32,012 bases of DNA from Gammaproteobacteria bacterium (GTDB lineage Bacteria > Pseudomonadota > Gammaproteobacteria > Pseudomonadales > Litorivicinaceae), in contig PBZS01000094.1 of assembly GCA_002730235.1 (NCBI GenBank), positions 1 through 32,012 on the forward strand, given 5' to 3'. Positions 7,972 to 17,454 of this stretch are shown piece by piece. The notes beneath the pieces are model-generated. The model made no database searches. It was not told the DNA's origin and saw only the letters and a list, made by a program, of their open reading frames with translations. Both the position numbers and the translations under genes were made by a program. The stretch's first letter is position 1. Each line of letters opens with the position of its first letter.

Positions 7972-9123
7972 ATGCAACCAGGATTACACCAGTCGATACA
8001 CGCCTTTAAGCCAGACGAGTGGGATGCCCTAAATCCCTCTCGCTATCCTGGTCTCCTACACGGCTTTCTATCTTCCCTCGAGGATTCTAAGAGCGTTGGT
8101 GAGGGCACTGGATGGCAACCACTTTACGCATCGGTGATGAAAGATGGCAACCTCGTCGGTGCCATGGTCTGCTATCTAAAATCTGACTCGTACGGCGAAT
8201 ACGTATTTGATTGGGCGTGGGCGGATGCCTATCATCGGCACGGCATCAACTACTATCCGAAGTGCGTGACTGCGATCCCATTTACGCCAGCCACCGGACC
8301 CCGCGTTTTGTTCAAGGACGGGGAAGATTACGCAAAAATCACGAGACAACTCGTTGAGGTACTCAAAAAGGAGTTGGTTGACCGAGTATCCACTTGGCAC
8401 ATTCTTTTTCCTGATGAGCAAAGCTCACAACTCCTTAACTCAAACGGATCATGGCTCGAACGCTTCGGTGTACAGTTTCACTGGTTTAATGACGGATTTG
8501 AAACCTTTGATGAGCATCTTGCGACGTTTAACTCAAAACGCAGAAAAGAAGTTCGAAGAGAACGGAGACGTGTTGCCGATCAGGGGATCATGTTCGAGCG
8601 ACTGAGTGGGTACGAATTGAATAATCAGACAATCGATACTCTATTTCAGTGCTATCAGATGACCTATCGATTACGGGGTAGTCTTGGCTACTTGAACCGC
8701 GCCTTCTTTGAATACGCGGTCGAACGTATTCCTGATGCGATTCGAGTAGCGTTTGCAATCCACCAAGGCAAACGTATCGCTATGTCGTTTTGCTTAAGAG
8801 ATATAAAAAATTTTTACGGTCGCTACTGGGGGGCACTATATAACGTTGATTGCCTCCACTTTGAGACCTGTTTTCACCAATGGATCGAGGATGCTATTGA
8901 GCAAGGAGTTGAACGTTTCGATCCTGGAGCGCAAGGCGAACACAAAATAGCACGAGGATTCCGGCCGGTTAAAACCCGCAGCCTGCACTGGGTACAACAT
9001 TCTGAATTTGAACTAGCGATCAAGCAGTTCCTTATCAACGAGAGGAATCACATCGATGGATATTTCGAGGCCTGTGACGGTCATACGCCCTTTAAAGCAC
9101 TAGATGAGGGAATCTCACTTTAG
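7972..9123 (+). CDS. Predicted N-acyltransferase, GNAT/FemAB-like (DUF482, COG3146)
   Basis: The 383-residue product matches the DUF482 family of predicted N-acyltransferases: HSIHAFKPDEWDAL near the start, a central basic RRKEVRRERRRV stretch (about residues 190-201), and the C-terminal FYGRYWGA ... FDPGAQGEHKIARGFRPV that is the family's most recognisable part. The fold resembles FemAB peptidyl/acyl transferases, but the natural substrate is unknown, so no reaction is assigned. There is no signal peptide, so it is predicted cytoplasmic. GAAGG lies 5 bases before the ATG. It starts 16 bases after the DUF3108 gene and may share its transcript. Confidence 0.82.
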   Translation: MQPGLHQSIHAFKPDEWDALNPSRYPGLLHGFLSSLEDSKSVGEGTGWQPLYASVMKDGNLVGAMVCYLKSDSYGEYVFDWAWADAYHRHGINYYPKCVTAIPFTPATGPRVLFKDGEDYAKITRQLVEVLKKELVDRVSTWHILFPDEQSSQLLNSNGSWLERFGVQFHWFNDGFETFDEHLATFNSKRRKEVRRERRRVADQGIMFERLSGYELNNQTIDTLFQCYQMTYRLRGSLGYLNRAFFEYAVERIPDAIRVAFAIHQGKRIAMSFCLRDIKNFYGRYWGALYNVDCLHFETCFHQWIEDAIEQGVERFDPGAQGEHKIARGFRPVKTRSLHWVQHSEFELAIKQFLINERNHIDGYFEACDGHTPFKALDEGISL

Positions 9124-9277
9124 GACACCTACGAACCAATTTTTCTACGTTGCTAAACTATCGGTCTTCTGAAAGTTTGATGAAATATAGTCCAAACAAA
9201 CTAGGAGTACTTTCCACTCTTGAAGGTGGAAGCCCGTTATACTTAGTGATTAAAGACTTAGAACAATTGGAAGTATT

Positions 9278-10987
9278 ATGCGAACCTCCGAAATGTTACT
9301 GCCTACTCTCAAAGAAGACCCTGTCGATACCGTTGTCATAAGCCATAAGCTGATGCTGCGCGCGGGAATGATCCGGCAGCTTGCCTCGGGGTTGTATACA
9401 TGGTTACCGCTCGGGCTTCGTGTATTGAAGAAAGTCGAGCGGATCATACGAGAAGAAATGGACCGAGCGGGCGCTCAAGAAGTTTTAATGCCTGGTGTTC
9501 AACCAGCTGAACTGTGGCAAGAGTCTGGTCGTTGGAGCCAATTTGGGCCGGAACTTTTGCGGCTCAAGGACCGACATGAGCGAGATTTTTGTTTGGGGCC
9601 GACACATGAGGAGGTTATCACCGACATCGTCCGCCGCGAGGTCAGTTCATATAAACAATTACCGCTTAACTTGTATCAGATGCAAACAAAATTCCGGGAC
9701 GAGGTTCGCCCTCGGTTCGGTGTTATGCGTTCACGCGAATTCATCATGAAAGATGCCTACTCTTTTGATAGTAATGAAGATGGATTACGAAAAAGTTATC
9801 AAGCTATGTATGAAGCCTATTGTCGCATCTTCGATCGGTTCGGTTTAGATTATCGAGCGGTTTTAGCCGATTCAGGCGCTATTGGTGGTAGTGGATCACA
9901 AGAATTCCACGTACTCGCGGATTCAGGTGAAGACGAAATAGTTTTTTCAGATGGATCGGGCTACGCTGCTAATATCGAAAAGGCAGAATGCATCGCTTCA
10001 GGAAACCGCAACGATCCGGACGAGCAAATGCGTAAGGTCGAAACACCGACTCAAAAAACTATCGAAGCGCTGGTGAATGATTTCGGGATCGACATCCAAA
10101 AAACTGTCAAAACATTGATTGTTCGTGCTTCTGATTTATGTAAGGCGGATTTTATCGCGCTTATTCTTCGTGGCGACCATACACTGAATGAAGTCAAAGC
10201 AGAAAATCACCCGATGGTCGCGAGCCCGCTTACCTTTGCAACAGAATCGGAGATCGAAGCAGTAATGGGGGCCGGGCCTGGATCATTAGGTCCAGTGAAC
10301 TGTCCGATACCTCTGGTCACCGACAGACAGGCTGCTATGTGTTCTGACTTCGGAGCCGGTGCTAACGAGAATGGCTGGCATTATTTTGGGATTAACTGGG
10401 ATCGAGATTGTGCCGCCCCAAAAACGGCAGATCTACGGAACGCTGCTGAGGGAGATCCAGCTCCAGATGGATCAGGTAGTTATCTAATCCGTCGTGGAAT
10501 AGAGGTCGGTCACGTCTTTCAACTCGGTAAAAAATACTCACTCGCAATGGATGCAACCGTCCTTGACGAGAATGGAAAGCAATCAGTCCTATTCATGGGT
10601 TGCTATGGTATTGGGGTGACAAGAATAGTCGCAGCCGCAATCGAGCAACGCCATGATGACCGAGGCATTTGCTGGCCACGGTCACTATCACCATTCGACA
10701 TCTGCATCGTTCCTATAGGCGGTAACAAGAATCCTGCTGTGGATGTGGAAGCAGTCCGAATCCAGAATGAACTGCAAGATCGAGGTCTTGAGGTTTTACT
10801 TGATGATCGCAATTTAGGCCCAGGTTCTCGTTTTGCAGACATGGACTTGATCGGCATCCCAATCCGGATTGTTGTTAGCCCAAAGACCCTTGAAGAGTCT
10901 GAGGTCGAACTCAAACATAGAACACAAGACATCGTGATCCGCGTGCCACTCTCAGACATTTTAGACAATGTGATAACTCTCGAATGA
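9278..10987 (+). CDS. proS: Prolyl-tRNA synthetase (bacterial type)
   Basis: ProS charges tRNA-Pro with proline. The 569 residues match the bacterial form with an inserted editing domain. The N-terminus ([17 protein letters not shown]) and class II motifs align by eye with E. coli Pro[51 protein letters not shown] and MKDAYSF. The insertion, with a YbaK-like region ([16 protein letters not shown]), spans roughly residues 235-385. The C-terminal anticodon-binding domain includes [10 protein letters not shown] and [18 protein letters not shown] precedes the ATG. A TATACT at 9239-9244 may be a -10 box, without a good -35. The stop overlaps the next gene by 4 bases. Confidence 0.97.
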   Translation: MRTSEMLLPTLKEDPVDTVVISHKLMLRAGMIRQLASGLYTWLPLGLRVLKKVERIIREEMDRAGAQEVLMPGVQPAELWQESGRWSQFGPELLRLKDRHERDFCLGPTHEEVITDIVRREVSSYKQLPLNLYQMQTKFRDEVRPRFGVMRSREFIMKDAYSFDSNEDGLRKSYQAMYEAYCRIFDRFGLDYRAVLADSGAIGGSGSQEFHVLADSGEDEIVFSDGSGYAANIEKAECIASGNRNDPDEQMRKVETPTQKTIEALVNDFGIDIQKTVKTLIVRASDLCKADFIALILRGDHTLNEVKAENHPMVASPLTFATESEIEAVMGAGPGSLGPVNCPIPLVTDRQAAMCSDFGAGANENGWHYFGINWDRDCAAPKTADLRNAAEGDPAPDGSGSYLIRRGIEVGHVFQLGKKYSLAMDATVLDENGKQSVLFMGCYGIGVTRIVAAAIEQRHDDRGICWPRSLSPFDICIVPIGGNKNPAVDVEAVRIQNELQDRGLEVLLDDRNLGPGSRFADMDLIGIPIRIVVSPKTLEESEVELKHRTQDIVIRVPLSDILDNVITLE

Positions 10988-11562
10988 CCCAAATCCTTAT
11001 CCTTTTCTACAGTCGTACTGGCCATATTGCCGAGTTGGCCGAAGCGATAGCAGCAGGTATCGAACTCAGGGGCGGCGAGGCAAAGCTCCGGACTGTACCG
11101 AATCTAAAACCGGCTTCTGAGCCAGCATCCGATGATACATTCGAGAGCAAGCTAGGATATTTGTTCGCGACTAAGGATGATTTACGAGAGTGTGACGGGC
11201 TTGCGCTCGGCTCGCCATCGCGGTTTGGCACCATGGCTGCACCTTTAAAAGGTTTTCTAGAAACAACATCAGATTTGTGGTTGTCAGGGGCAATGATTGA
11301 TAAACCGGCAGCCGTATTTGCGTCTGCATCTTCACTACATGGAGGCCACGAGTCAGTTCTACAATCGATGATTACGCCTTTGTTGCACCACGGAATGTTA
11401 GTTATGGGCTGTCCCTACTCGGATCCGGGGTTAGCGGCAACCGAAGGTGGTGGAACGCCCTACGGTCCGACACACCTAGATGCAGAAAAGCTTCGCCCAC
11501 ATGAGAAAGATATGGCCGTGCGCTTGGGCCAACGGCTCGTCAAATGGAGTCAACATGACTGA
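10984..11562 (+). CDS. wrbA: WrbA-type NAD(P)H:quinone oxidoreductase (flavodoxin-like)
   Basis: WrbA-type flavoproteins bind FMN and reduce quinones by two electrons, limiting radical formation. The 192 residues carry the FMN phosphate loop [36 protein letters not shown], and the late [15 protein letters not shown] and [20 protein letters not shown] segments typical of WrbA. It starts within the proS stop (ATGA) and its own last codons overlap the DUF2069 start, which suggests one transcript. Classification in the WrbA family is firm; the physiological quinone is not visible. Confidence 0.9.
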   Translation: MTQILILFYSRTGHIAELAEAIAAGIELRGGEAKLRTVPNLKPASEPASDDTFESKLGYLFATKDDLRECDGLALGSPSRFGTMAAPLKGFLETTSDLWLSGAMIDKPAAVFASASSLHGGHESVLQSMITPLLHHGMLVMGCPYSDPGLAATEGGGTPYGPTHLDAEKLRPHEKDMAVRLGQRLVKWSQHD

Positions 11563-11950
11563 GATAGAACTTTATCGCCAACGTAAACAGCTGTTTCATA
11601 GTTTTTTACGGATTTCTTTGATTAGTCTGATTGCGTTACGCATTTCAGGATTGTGGTTACTCACCCCCCCAGCTACTCTAACCGGGGCAATCGGGGTAAC
11701 TTTGATTTTAGTTGCTTTTGTATGGCCAGTTTTTAAAAGAGATATCAAAGCCTCGTTATGGCTAAGCTTTATTTCATGTCTGTTTTTTACTATTGGAGTT
11801 CTCAATGCCATGACCGAGGGCAGAGAATTGTTTGGGATTGTTGAGTCCGTCTTAGCCGCTGGGATTTTTTTCTCCGCCATGTTGTTCGCGCGTTACGGCT
11901 ATCGAGAACTCGAAGCTACAACAGAAGCGTCAGAGCAATCAACCACATAA
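11555..11950 (+). CDS. DUF2069 family small membrane protein
   Basis: I choose the ATG at 11555 ([15 protein letters not shown]), giving 131 residues. The frame is open back to 11480, but that part lies inside wrbA and looks non-native. About four hydrophobic segments follow: SLISLIALRISGLWLL, GAIGVTLILVAFVWPVF, ASLWLSFISCLFFTIGVL, and ESVLAAGIFFSAMLFARYG. This matches the DUF2069 family of inner-membrane proteins of unknown function that often sit next to wrbA in gammaproteobacteria. Its start overlaps wrbA by 8 bases and its 3' end overlaps the convergent exporter gene by 35 bases. Confidence 0.8.
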   Translation: MTEIELYRQRKQLFHSFLRISLISLIALRISGLWLLTPPATLTGAIGVTLILVAFVWPVFKRDIKASLWLSFISCLFFTIGVLNAMTEGRELFGIVESVLAAGIFFSAMLFARYGYRELEATTEASEQSTT

Positions 11951-12518
11951 GGATACCAATTCCGATATCAAGCACAGTCCAGGCTTTGGGGTTTTCAAAT
12001 GTCGGTCCCAATAAGCGTGCTCCATAGCCCAAGGCCAAAAACCACACCCAGCTCGCTGAGATGGCGCCTAGAGTGAACGATAATCGTTCGTCTTCACCAT
12101 ACTGCGCACCAATGCCTCCAATAAATATAAGCGTATCCAAGTAAACATGGGGATTTAACAAGGTCACTGCCAAAATCGAGAATAGGGCAGGCCAGAACGA
12201 CTCGATCACCTGGCCTTCAATTCCGAGCGCCTGATTTTTTAAGGCTGATCGAAAACACAGCCCACCATAAGCAATTAAGAAAATCGCGCCACCAATCCGG
12301 GTAATCCACTCAAATGGTGGCCAAATTGTGGCTATCGTGCCCATCCCGTAGACACCGGAGGCCATCAAGATTGTGTCGCAGATAATACAAATAGCCACCG
12401 TTCCGGGAACCTGACGCCCAGCTATGCCCTGTCTTAATACATGGGCATTCTGGGCGCCGATGGCTGCGATCAGCCCGAGAGCGATCCCAAAGCCAGAGCC
12501 TGCAACAAGCCAGTTCAA
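11916..12518 (-). CDS. LysE/ArgO-family amino acid exporter
   Basis: Members export basic amino acids (lysine, arginine) across the inner membrane. The 200 residues form about six hydrophobic segments, with the family signature GIAAIGAQNAHVLRQG-like stretch (here LGLIAAIGAQNAHVLRQG) at about residues 15-32 and the LLNPHVYLDTLIFIGG motif in the middle. Both are hallmarks of LysE/ArgO rather than the wider RhtB group. Translation starts at a TTG; an in-frame stop lies 12 bases upstream and no earlier ATG or GTG exists, with AAGG just before. The transported amino acid cannot be told. The 3' end overlaps the DUF2069 gene on the other strand. Confidence 0.85.
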   Translation of the reverse strand: MNWLVAGSGFGIALGLIAAIGAQNAHVLRQGIAGRQVPGTVAICIICDTILMASGVYGMGTIATIWPPFEWITRIGGAIFLIAYGGLCFRSALKNQALGIEGQVIESFWPALFSILAVTLLNPHVYLDTLIFIGGIGAQYGEDERLSFTLGAISASWVWFLALGYGARLLGPTFENPKAWTVLDIGIGILMWLIALTLLL

Positions 12519-12662
12519 AATCTGCCTTCACTCATTGACGATGAGCGATTATTAATGCGAGCCATAAGGAACACTATGCCGTTTAAATGATAAGCAACAA
12601 TCGCGTCGCAAACGCAAGCAAGCGGCGAACAACGAAATCGATCCTGTAGTGATATTTCCCTC

Positions 12663-14366
12663 TCAACCAGCCGTTTTTCGCCTCGATGACAAAACTGACT
12701 CAAACAGATCTACACGACGGATGAGAAGGTGCAACCGGTGGTGGCTTCCCGCGGCCCCCCACAACAGCATTTGATCATTATCCGCTAGTAAGAGGTCTTC
12801 CCCCGGGAAAGGCACCAAGTCACCATTAAACCGGGCCAATAGCAAGCAGATCAGCGGCATATTCAAATGATCGACCCCAGGATCCACTAACAAATCAGCC
12901 ACTTTGGGAGCTCTTGCAGTGTTTAGGAATGGCAACACTCCCGGGGCATCCTCTGCGTCTAAGCTGATGTCAAAGTGAGCTAACTCAGGGCTTTGATTAC
13001 CCAATCGCAAGTTAAGGTTCTCGATAATTCCCTGTACCAACGCTTCCGGCATCACCTCAAGCTGTCCTATAAACTGATGTAACAGTGGAGTCGTAATCCG
13101 TGCATACATCTCCTGAGCAATTATCCGCCCTTCACGCAGCACGTAGTGAAAATTACCTTGGCGGAACACAGGTTCGCTTGTTGATTTATTTCTTCGAGCG
13201 ACGGTTATTAATCGTTCGTTTTCAGTTTGGGCGGTTAAAAGAATCGAAAGATTATCCCCGTCGTCGTTGGTTCCTGCGATAATTCCTGCTGCTTCGGTGA
13301 TCCTTGCTTGCCGAAGCGTGTTCGCCTCTGTACCCAGCCCTTGTACCCAAGTAATGGAGTCGGCAGTCACCGACACCTCTGGACTCACGAGACAGAACGG
13401 TATTTCGGCCCTCAAAAATGCCTCGGAGATTGTGTCAGCTAAGCGGTCTCCGGCACAAACGATCCAGTGTCCGGAATCAGGTACATCAAGTATTTCAATC
13501 TGGTTAAAGTCCGGGTCCACCAGTTCGTGATACAGAGCAAATGCGCGTGGTTTTCGAATGAGCTGTGTCAGACTGCGGGCTGCGACTCGATAAGGATCAA
13601 TTACTACCTCTGTATTGAAACTTCTAAGATTACGGGTGTTGGCATCGCTCTCCGAACGAGCATGAACAGGTACCCTTGGTGCCAAAATACGGGTATTCGT
13701 CGCAATGGTTAGATTCGTTTGATTGTGATCGGTTAGTGCAAGAACGCCACGGCACAACGCACTCCGCACCCCTGCATCAACTAGCGTTTGAGGCTCACTG
13801 GCATCGCCAACCAAAACATCGAGATCATAAGCCATATCGGATAATTTAGCCGTATCGGCCCGTGTCTGATTCGAATCAATCATCACGCTACGGATACCCG
13901 ATTGATCCATGAATCGGATCACTTGATTACCTGCACCGCCATATCCACAAACAATCCAAAACGGTTGCTTCTGGGCCTTAATCCGACCAACCGTTCGCTG
14001 ATACACGCGAAGCCGACGAAAACCAGGATCTGAGATCACAGATAACACAGAACCTATCGCGTAGAGCCAGGCGATTACCGTGGAATACATAACAAAAAGC
14101 ATCCACAATTTTTGCTGAGCCGTGAACGGATGCGGAATTTCACCAAAGCCGATGGTCGTCGCGGTGTAACTTACGACAAAAAATGCATCGAGGAATGACA
14201 AGTAGTAGACACCGCCATTGGGTGCCTGTCCTGGAATTAAAACCAACCCCAAAATACTCACAGAGTAGGTGACGATCAGAGCTATAAGTGGCGCCCTGAG
14301 CCTCGGAAGTAAGAGCCACATCGCTGCGCCACGAATTCGTGACCGAGTCCGATGGGTAGATTCCAT
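12663..14366 (-). CDS. Potassium channel protein with two TrkA-type NAD-binding regions
   Basis: The 567-residue product joins a two-helix pore to cytoplasmic regulatory domains. The pore has the helix LIALIVTYSVSILGLVLI, a filter TIGFGE at residues 71-76 (K+ channels usually have TVGYGD), and a second helix FVMYSTVIAWLYAIGSVLS. A Rossmann fold starts with WIVCGYGGAGNQ (residues 137-148) and continues with DSNQTRAD and a VLVGDAS ... VLALTDHNQTN segment, as in TrkA-N/RCK domains; a second such region follows (about residues 300-400), then a TrkA-C-like tail. It starts one base into the stop codon of the upstream small membrane gene (TAATG), so the two are probably co-translated. The ion is inferred from the filter; regulation by nucleotide binding is a family inference. 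Confidence 0.88.
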   Translation of the reverse strand: MESTHRTRSRIRGAAMWLLLPRLRAPLIALIVTYSVSILGLVLIPGQAPNGGVYYLSFLDAFFVVSYTATTIGFGEIPHPFTAQQKLWMLFVMYSTVIAWLYAIGSVLSVISDPGFRRLRVYQRTVGRIKAQKQPFWIVCGYGGAGNQVIRFMDQSGIRSVMIDSNQTRADTAKLSDMAYDLDVLVGDASEPQTLVDAGVRSALCRGVLALTDHNQTNLTIATNTRILAPRVPVHARSESDANTRNLRSFNTEVVIDPYRVAARSLTQLIRKPRAFALYHELVDPDFNQIEILDVPDSGHWIVCAGDRLADTISEAFLRAEIPFCLVSPEVSVTADSITWVQGLGTEANTLRQARITEAAGIIAGTNDDGDNLSILLTAQTENERLITVARRNKSTSEPVFRQGNFHYVLREGRIIAQEMYARITTPLLHQFIGQLEVMPEALVQGIIENLNLRLGNQSPELAHFDISLDAEDAPGVLPFLNTARAPKVADLLVDPGVDHLNMPLICLLLARFNGDLVPFPGEDLLLADNDQMLLWGAAGSHHRLHLLIRRVDLFESVLSSRRKTAG

Positions 14367-14746
14367 TAGCGTTTCAACTGGATCGTTTCAGCGATTAATA
14401 GAATAACGCTTGTGACGTTGGCCAGCATTGCTCCACCTGCGAGGGATACAATACTTGCCATTAAGCTGCCCGATACATGGCCAGTCACTTGGGATCCATA
14501 GCCCCAAATCACCGCTGCCACAATTAATTGGAGATCAGCAACCAAGCTTGTCGCCAACAAGACTGCGCCCAGGTGTGATCGATCACCAATTTTCAGGATC
14601 GTGGCAATAAGCGACACCATCAGCGCAAAGAAAAACTCATAAAGGTTGTGGTGATCAGGGTTATCGATCTCACCAACGAAGAATCCGAAATTCAATGTGA
14701 GCGCAAGGACGATAAAAAAAGCAAACCAAACACGCTGGGTATTCAT
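14366..14746 (-). CDS. Small membrane protein, probable DUF6394 family
   Basis: The 126-residue protein has about four hydrophobic segments: FAFFIVLALTLNFGFFVG, FFFALMVSLIATIL, GAVLLATSLVADLQLIVAAVIWG and SIVSLAGGAMLANVTSVILLI. The EIDNPDHHNLYEFF loop and the LKIGDRSHLGAVLLATSLVADLQL stretch recall the DUF6394 family; the family name is from memory. The start is the ATG at 14746 with GGAG 6 bases upstream; a TTG at 14758 is in frame but less likely. It is joined to the downstream K+ channel gene by a one-base overlap, which suggests an accessory subunit, but this is inference. Confidence 0.7.
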   Translation of the reverse strand: MNTQRVWFAFFIVLALTLNFGFFVGEIDNPDHHNLYEFFFALMVSLIATILKIGDRSHLGAVLLATSLVADLQLIVAAVIWGYGSQVTGHVSGSLMASIVSLAGGAMLANVTSVILLIAETIQLKR

Positions 14747-14763
14747 AAGCAACTCCAAACTAT

Positions 14764-14777
14764 GGGGGCTAACGCCC
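14764..14777. terminator. Short GC hairpin between mdh and the channel operon
   Basis: GGGGC and GCCCC form a 5-base stem with a 4-base loop. On the plus strand it is followed by TTTTATTTTAT, a textbook U tract, yet no plus-strand gene is known just upstream. On the minus strand, the direction of mdh, it is preceded by the A-rich tract and followed by CATAGTTTGG, so it would be a weak terminator for mdh. It could end an antisense transcript. Confidence 0.35.
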
Positions 14778-14798
14778 CTTTTATTTTATAGTCACCGA

Positions 14799-15821
14799 TT
14801 ATGCGACAGGATGCGAGACCGACTTGAGTTTCGCTTCAGTTTCCGGAGGTAGCAAATCAGCAATCGCGTCGCGCTCGCCAACTAATTCATCATTGGTTGC
14901 ATCCATCTTTCCACGCGAAAAATCGCTCACACTGATACCCTGAACGACCTTATAGTCACCGCCCTGGCAGACAACTGGGTATGAATAAATCACGCCTGGT
15001 GCAATTCCATATGAACCATCTGCAGGAACCGCCATTGAAACAATCTTACCATTCGTTCCTAGGGTCCAATCACGCATGTGATCAATCGCCGCCTGCGCCG
15101 CAGACGCAGCAGATGAGGCTCCACGCGCATCAATGATTGCTGCACCACGCTTCGCGACCGTCGGAATATAATCATTCTCATACCAGGCTCGATCAACCTG
15201 ATCCAGAGCCGGTTGACCTTTCACGGTCGCGCGATGCAGATCTGGATACTGGGTTGGTGAGTGATTACCCCAAATGAATGCGTTGTCAACATCCGTTGGC
15301 TGAGCGCCCAAGTGATTCGCCAGGATCCCAACCGCACGGTTGTGATCAAGGCGTGTCATCGCTGTGAACTGACGCGGATCGAGCCTCGGAGCATTGCGGC
15401 TCGCAATCAATGCATTGGTATTCGCCGGATTACCAACGACCAAAATACGAACATCCTTCGATGCAACCTGGTCTAACGCTTTACCCTGTACGGAGAAGAT
15501 CTTCGCGTTCTCTTTGAGCAGGTCAGCCCGCTCCATACCCGGTCCACGTGGGCGTGCACCAATCAAAAAAACGAGATCAGCATCTTGAAAGCCCTCTTCT
15601 GGGTTGTCGTTCGTTGAGATACCAGTCAGTAGCGGAAAAGCGCAGTCGATCAATTCCATAACAACACCATTAAGCGCTGTCATTGCCGGTGGGATTTCTA
15701 CCAACTGAAGGATCACCGGTTGATCTTTGCCCAGCAGCTCTCCGGCCGCAATTTTGAATAAAATTGTGTAACTAATTGCGCCGGCTGCACCAGTAACAGC
15801 AACACGTAAAGGTTTTCTCAT
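14799..15821 (-). CDS. mdh: Malate dehydrogenase (NAD-dependent, MDH type 2)
   Basis: It interconverts malate and oxaloacetate in the TCA cycle. From the ATG at 15821 the product has 340 residues. The start is supported by AAGGAGCAAGGA directly upstream; the frame is open a further 16 codons into the preceding gene. Visible are the NAD-binding GAAGAISY (residues 11-18), the mobile-loop [13 protein letters not shown] carrying substrate arginines, [13 protein letters not shown], the catalytic TRLDHNRA aspartate, and the catalytic His187 in [10 protein letters not shown]. This is the lactate-dehydrogenase-like type 2 form with a long C-terminus, not the E. coli type. The ATG overlaps the stop of the upstream carboxylesterase gene by 4 bases. 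Confidence 0.95.
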   Translation of the reverse strand: MRKPLRVAVTGAAGAISYTILFKIAAGELLGKDQPVILQLVEIPPAMTALNGVVMELIDCAFPLLTGISTNDNPEEGFQDADLVFLIGARPRGPGMERADLLKENAKIFSVQGKALDQVASKDVRILVVGNPANTNALIASRNAPRLDPRQFTAMTRLDHNRAVGILANHLGAQPTDVDNAFIWGNHSPTQYPDLHRATVKGQPALDQVDRAWYENDYIPTVAKRGAAIIDARGASSAASAAQAAIDHMRDWTLGTNGKIVSMAVPADGSYGIAPGVIYSYPVVCQGGDYKVVQGISVSDFSRGKMDATNDELVGERDAIADLLPPETEAKLKSVSHPVA

Positions 15822-16501
15822 TCCTTGCTCCTTGATGAGGAATCGGGTTTCAAACGTAACGCCATCCATTGCCCGATGGCACGAAGTTGCTCAGGCACCA
15901 CACTGTGCGGCATGGCAAACGCCTGAAACGTAACCGGGTAGCCCAGCACCGACAGTGCGTCACGTGCTTGCTCTCCTAGTACATAGGGGACCACAGGATC
16001 AAAAGTCCCATGGTGAATCTCGATAGGTAAGCCCTCAGGAGCACGCCCTGGTATTAAGCTGGAATCTTGTGCGCCAACCCAATAAGTCGACAGCGCTAAA
16101 ATTCCAGCAAGAGGTTGTTTGGAACGCACACCGGCATAGAGCGCAACAGCTCCACCTTGGCTAAAACCAACAAGAATAATGCGGTTTACAGGGATGTCCT
16201 CATCCATTTGCGTCTGAATAATCGCATCTACTCTGTCTGCCGAGAGGGAAATCCCAGGAACATCGATTGTCCGATCGATATCGATGTGCTCAATGTCGTA
16301 CCAGGCTGGCATCGACATCCCACCATTCACGGTCACAGGAAGTTCGGGAGCATGTGGGAAAATAAAACGCGTGGTTTGGTTGTCAAGTTCTAACAACGGC
16401 AATACTGGCTCAAAGTCATTACCACTTGCACCGAGCCCGTGGAGCCAAATAACCGCACTATCCGCTTTTTTTGATGGTTCTACGACGACCGCGTCAAACA
16501 T
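15818..16501 (-). CDS. Phospholipase/carboxylesterase family alpha/beta hydrolase
   Basis: This small cytoplasmic serine hydrolase hydrolyses carboxylic esters, perhaps lysophospholipids. The 227 residues match the family (about 220). The oxyanion-region motif is [12 protein letters not shown], the nucleophile is Ser114 in GFSQGGA, and the triad is completed by Asp168 in [10 protein letters not shown] and His199 in MPHSV. The SMPAWYDI segment is also typical. No signal peptide is present. It overlaps mdh by 4 bases and is likely the first gene of that transcript; no metabolic link to malate dehydrogenase is evident. The true substrate is unknown. Confidence 0.9.
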   Translation of the reverse strand: MFDAVVVEPSKKADSAVIWLHGLGASGNDFEPVLPLLELDNQTTRFIFPHAPELPVTVNGGMSMPAWYDIEHIDIDRTIDVPGISLSADRVDAIIQTQMDEDIPVNRIILVGFSQGGAVALYAGVRSKQPLAGILALSTYWVGAQDSSLIPGRAPEGLPIEIHHGTFDPVVPYVLGEQARDALSVLGYPVTFQAFAMPHSVVPEQLRAIGQWMALRLKPDSSSRSKE

Positions 16502-16578
16502 TAAAATTCCAATGTATTAAGGACTGCGAAGCCTAATCGCGATACTCTAATGCGCGCGGCAACACTTTGGCTAAATAA

Positions 16579-17454
16579 ATGTTTTCAATTTTACGTCTTT
16601 TTCTTCTCGCAGTCGCAACATTTTTGGGCGGATTGCTCATAACCCTCGTATCACCCCTCAAGTTATTCCCACCAACGCAGGCACTAAGCTATCGACTCGC
16701 CGTTCGTATTGCTGGGATTTGGGGTGACCTTATGCGTTGGCTATTGACAACGATACCCATGGAGTACGTCATCACCGGTGACAAAATTAATTCCAAAGGG
16801 ACTTATCTTATCCTCGCAAATCACCAAAGTTGGATTGACATCATGATGGTGATGGTTGTTCTCGGCAAGGGCACAACGCTTCCACGTTTTTTCATGAAAT
16901 GGGAACTGATTTATGTACCTGTTATCAATATTTGCGCGTGGACTCTAAACTTCCCAATAATGCGCCGCTTCACTCAGGAAGACGTGAAAGATAGACCTGG
17001 TTTGAAGAATCGTGATTTCAACCATGCCCACGACGTGTTGTCGCGGAACCCCGACCAGGCGTGTGTGGTGGTGAATTATGCTGAGGGCACGCGATTTACT
17101 CCCGAGAAACACAAGAAAAATCGTTCACCGTATCAGCATTTACTTAAACCCAAGGTTGGCGGTCCACAGCTCGCGCTTGATTGCCTCCGGGACCGTCTGG
17201 ATGGAGTATTTGATATCACGCTCGCATATCCCGGAGCACAACTCAGTGTCTGGCATTTACTCGCGGGTCGTATCCCCAAAGCCATGATCCACGTCGAGCA
17301 GATTGAGGTACCAAACGGGCTTGAAAAAAAACCAAAAACCTTAGCCGAACTCAAAGCCTTTCGAGGGTGGATGAATTCAATATGGGCGAAAAAAGATGCC
17401 CATATTGAACGGATGCTTAGCGGTATACCGGCAGACGATCACACATCGTCTTGA
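16579..17454 (+). CDS. PlsC-family acyltransferase, YihG-like
   Basis: The family transfers acyl chains to lysophosphatidic acid or similar lipids at the inner membrane. The 291 residues start with a hydrophobic anchor ([19 protein letters not shown]). The acyltransferase motif HX4D is His82-Asp87 in NHQSWID, followed by [19 protein letters not shown], and the glycerol-phosphate-binding [10 protein letters not shown] (Glu169 to Arg172). The ILANHQSW and NYAEGTRFT stretches resemble E. coli YihG more than PlsC. Its exact acceptor is not visible. It is divergent from the carboxylesterase gene with 77 bases between starts, and its last 38 bases overlap the convergent glyA. Confidence 0.87.
   Translation: MFSILRLFLLAVATFLGGLLITLVSPLKLFPPTQALSYRLAVRIAGIWGDLMRWLLTTIPMEYVITGDKINSKGTYLILANHQSWIDIMMVMVVLGKGTTLPRFFMKWELIYVPVINICAWTLNFPIMRRFTQEDVKDRPGLKNRDFNHAHDVLSRNPDQACVVVNYAEGTRFTPEKHKKNRSPYQHLLKPKVGGPQLALDCLRDRLDGVFDITLAYPGAQLSVWHLLAGRIPKAMIHVEQIEVPNGLEKKPKTLAELKAFRGWMNSIWAKKDAHIERMLSGIPADDHTSS

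Noticed and set aside
9212-9231. Hairpin TTCCAC/GTGGAA before proS as a terminator or tRNA-sensing leader
   Set aside because: The stem is only 6 bases with an 8-base loop, no U run follows, and no T-box sequence is seen.
9150-9341. Open frame of 63 codons ahead of proS
   Set aside because: It overlaps the proS start out of frame and resembles nothing known.
12515-12703. Minus-strand open frame between the exporter and channel genes
   Set aside because: 62 codons without a recognised motif, overlapping the channel gene end; no support as a gene.
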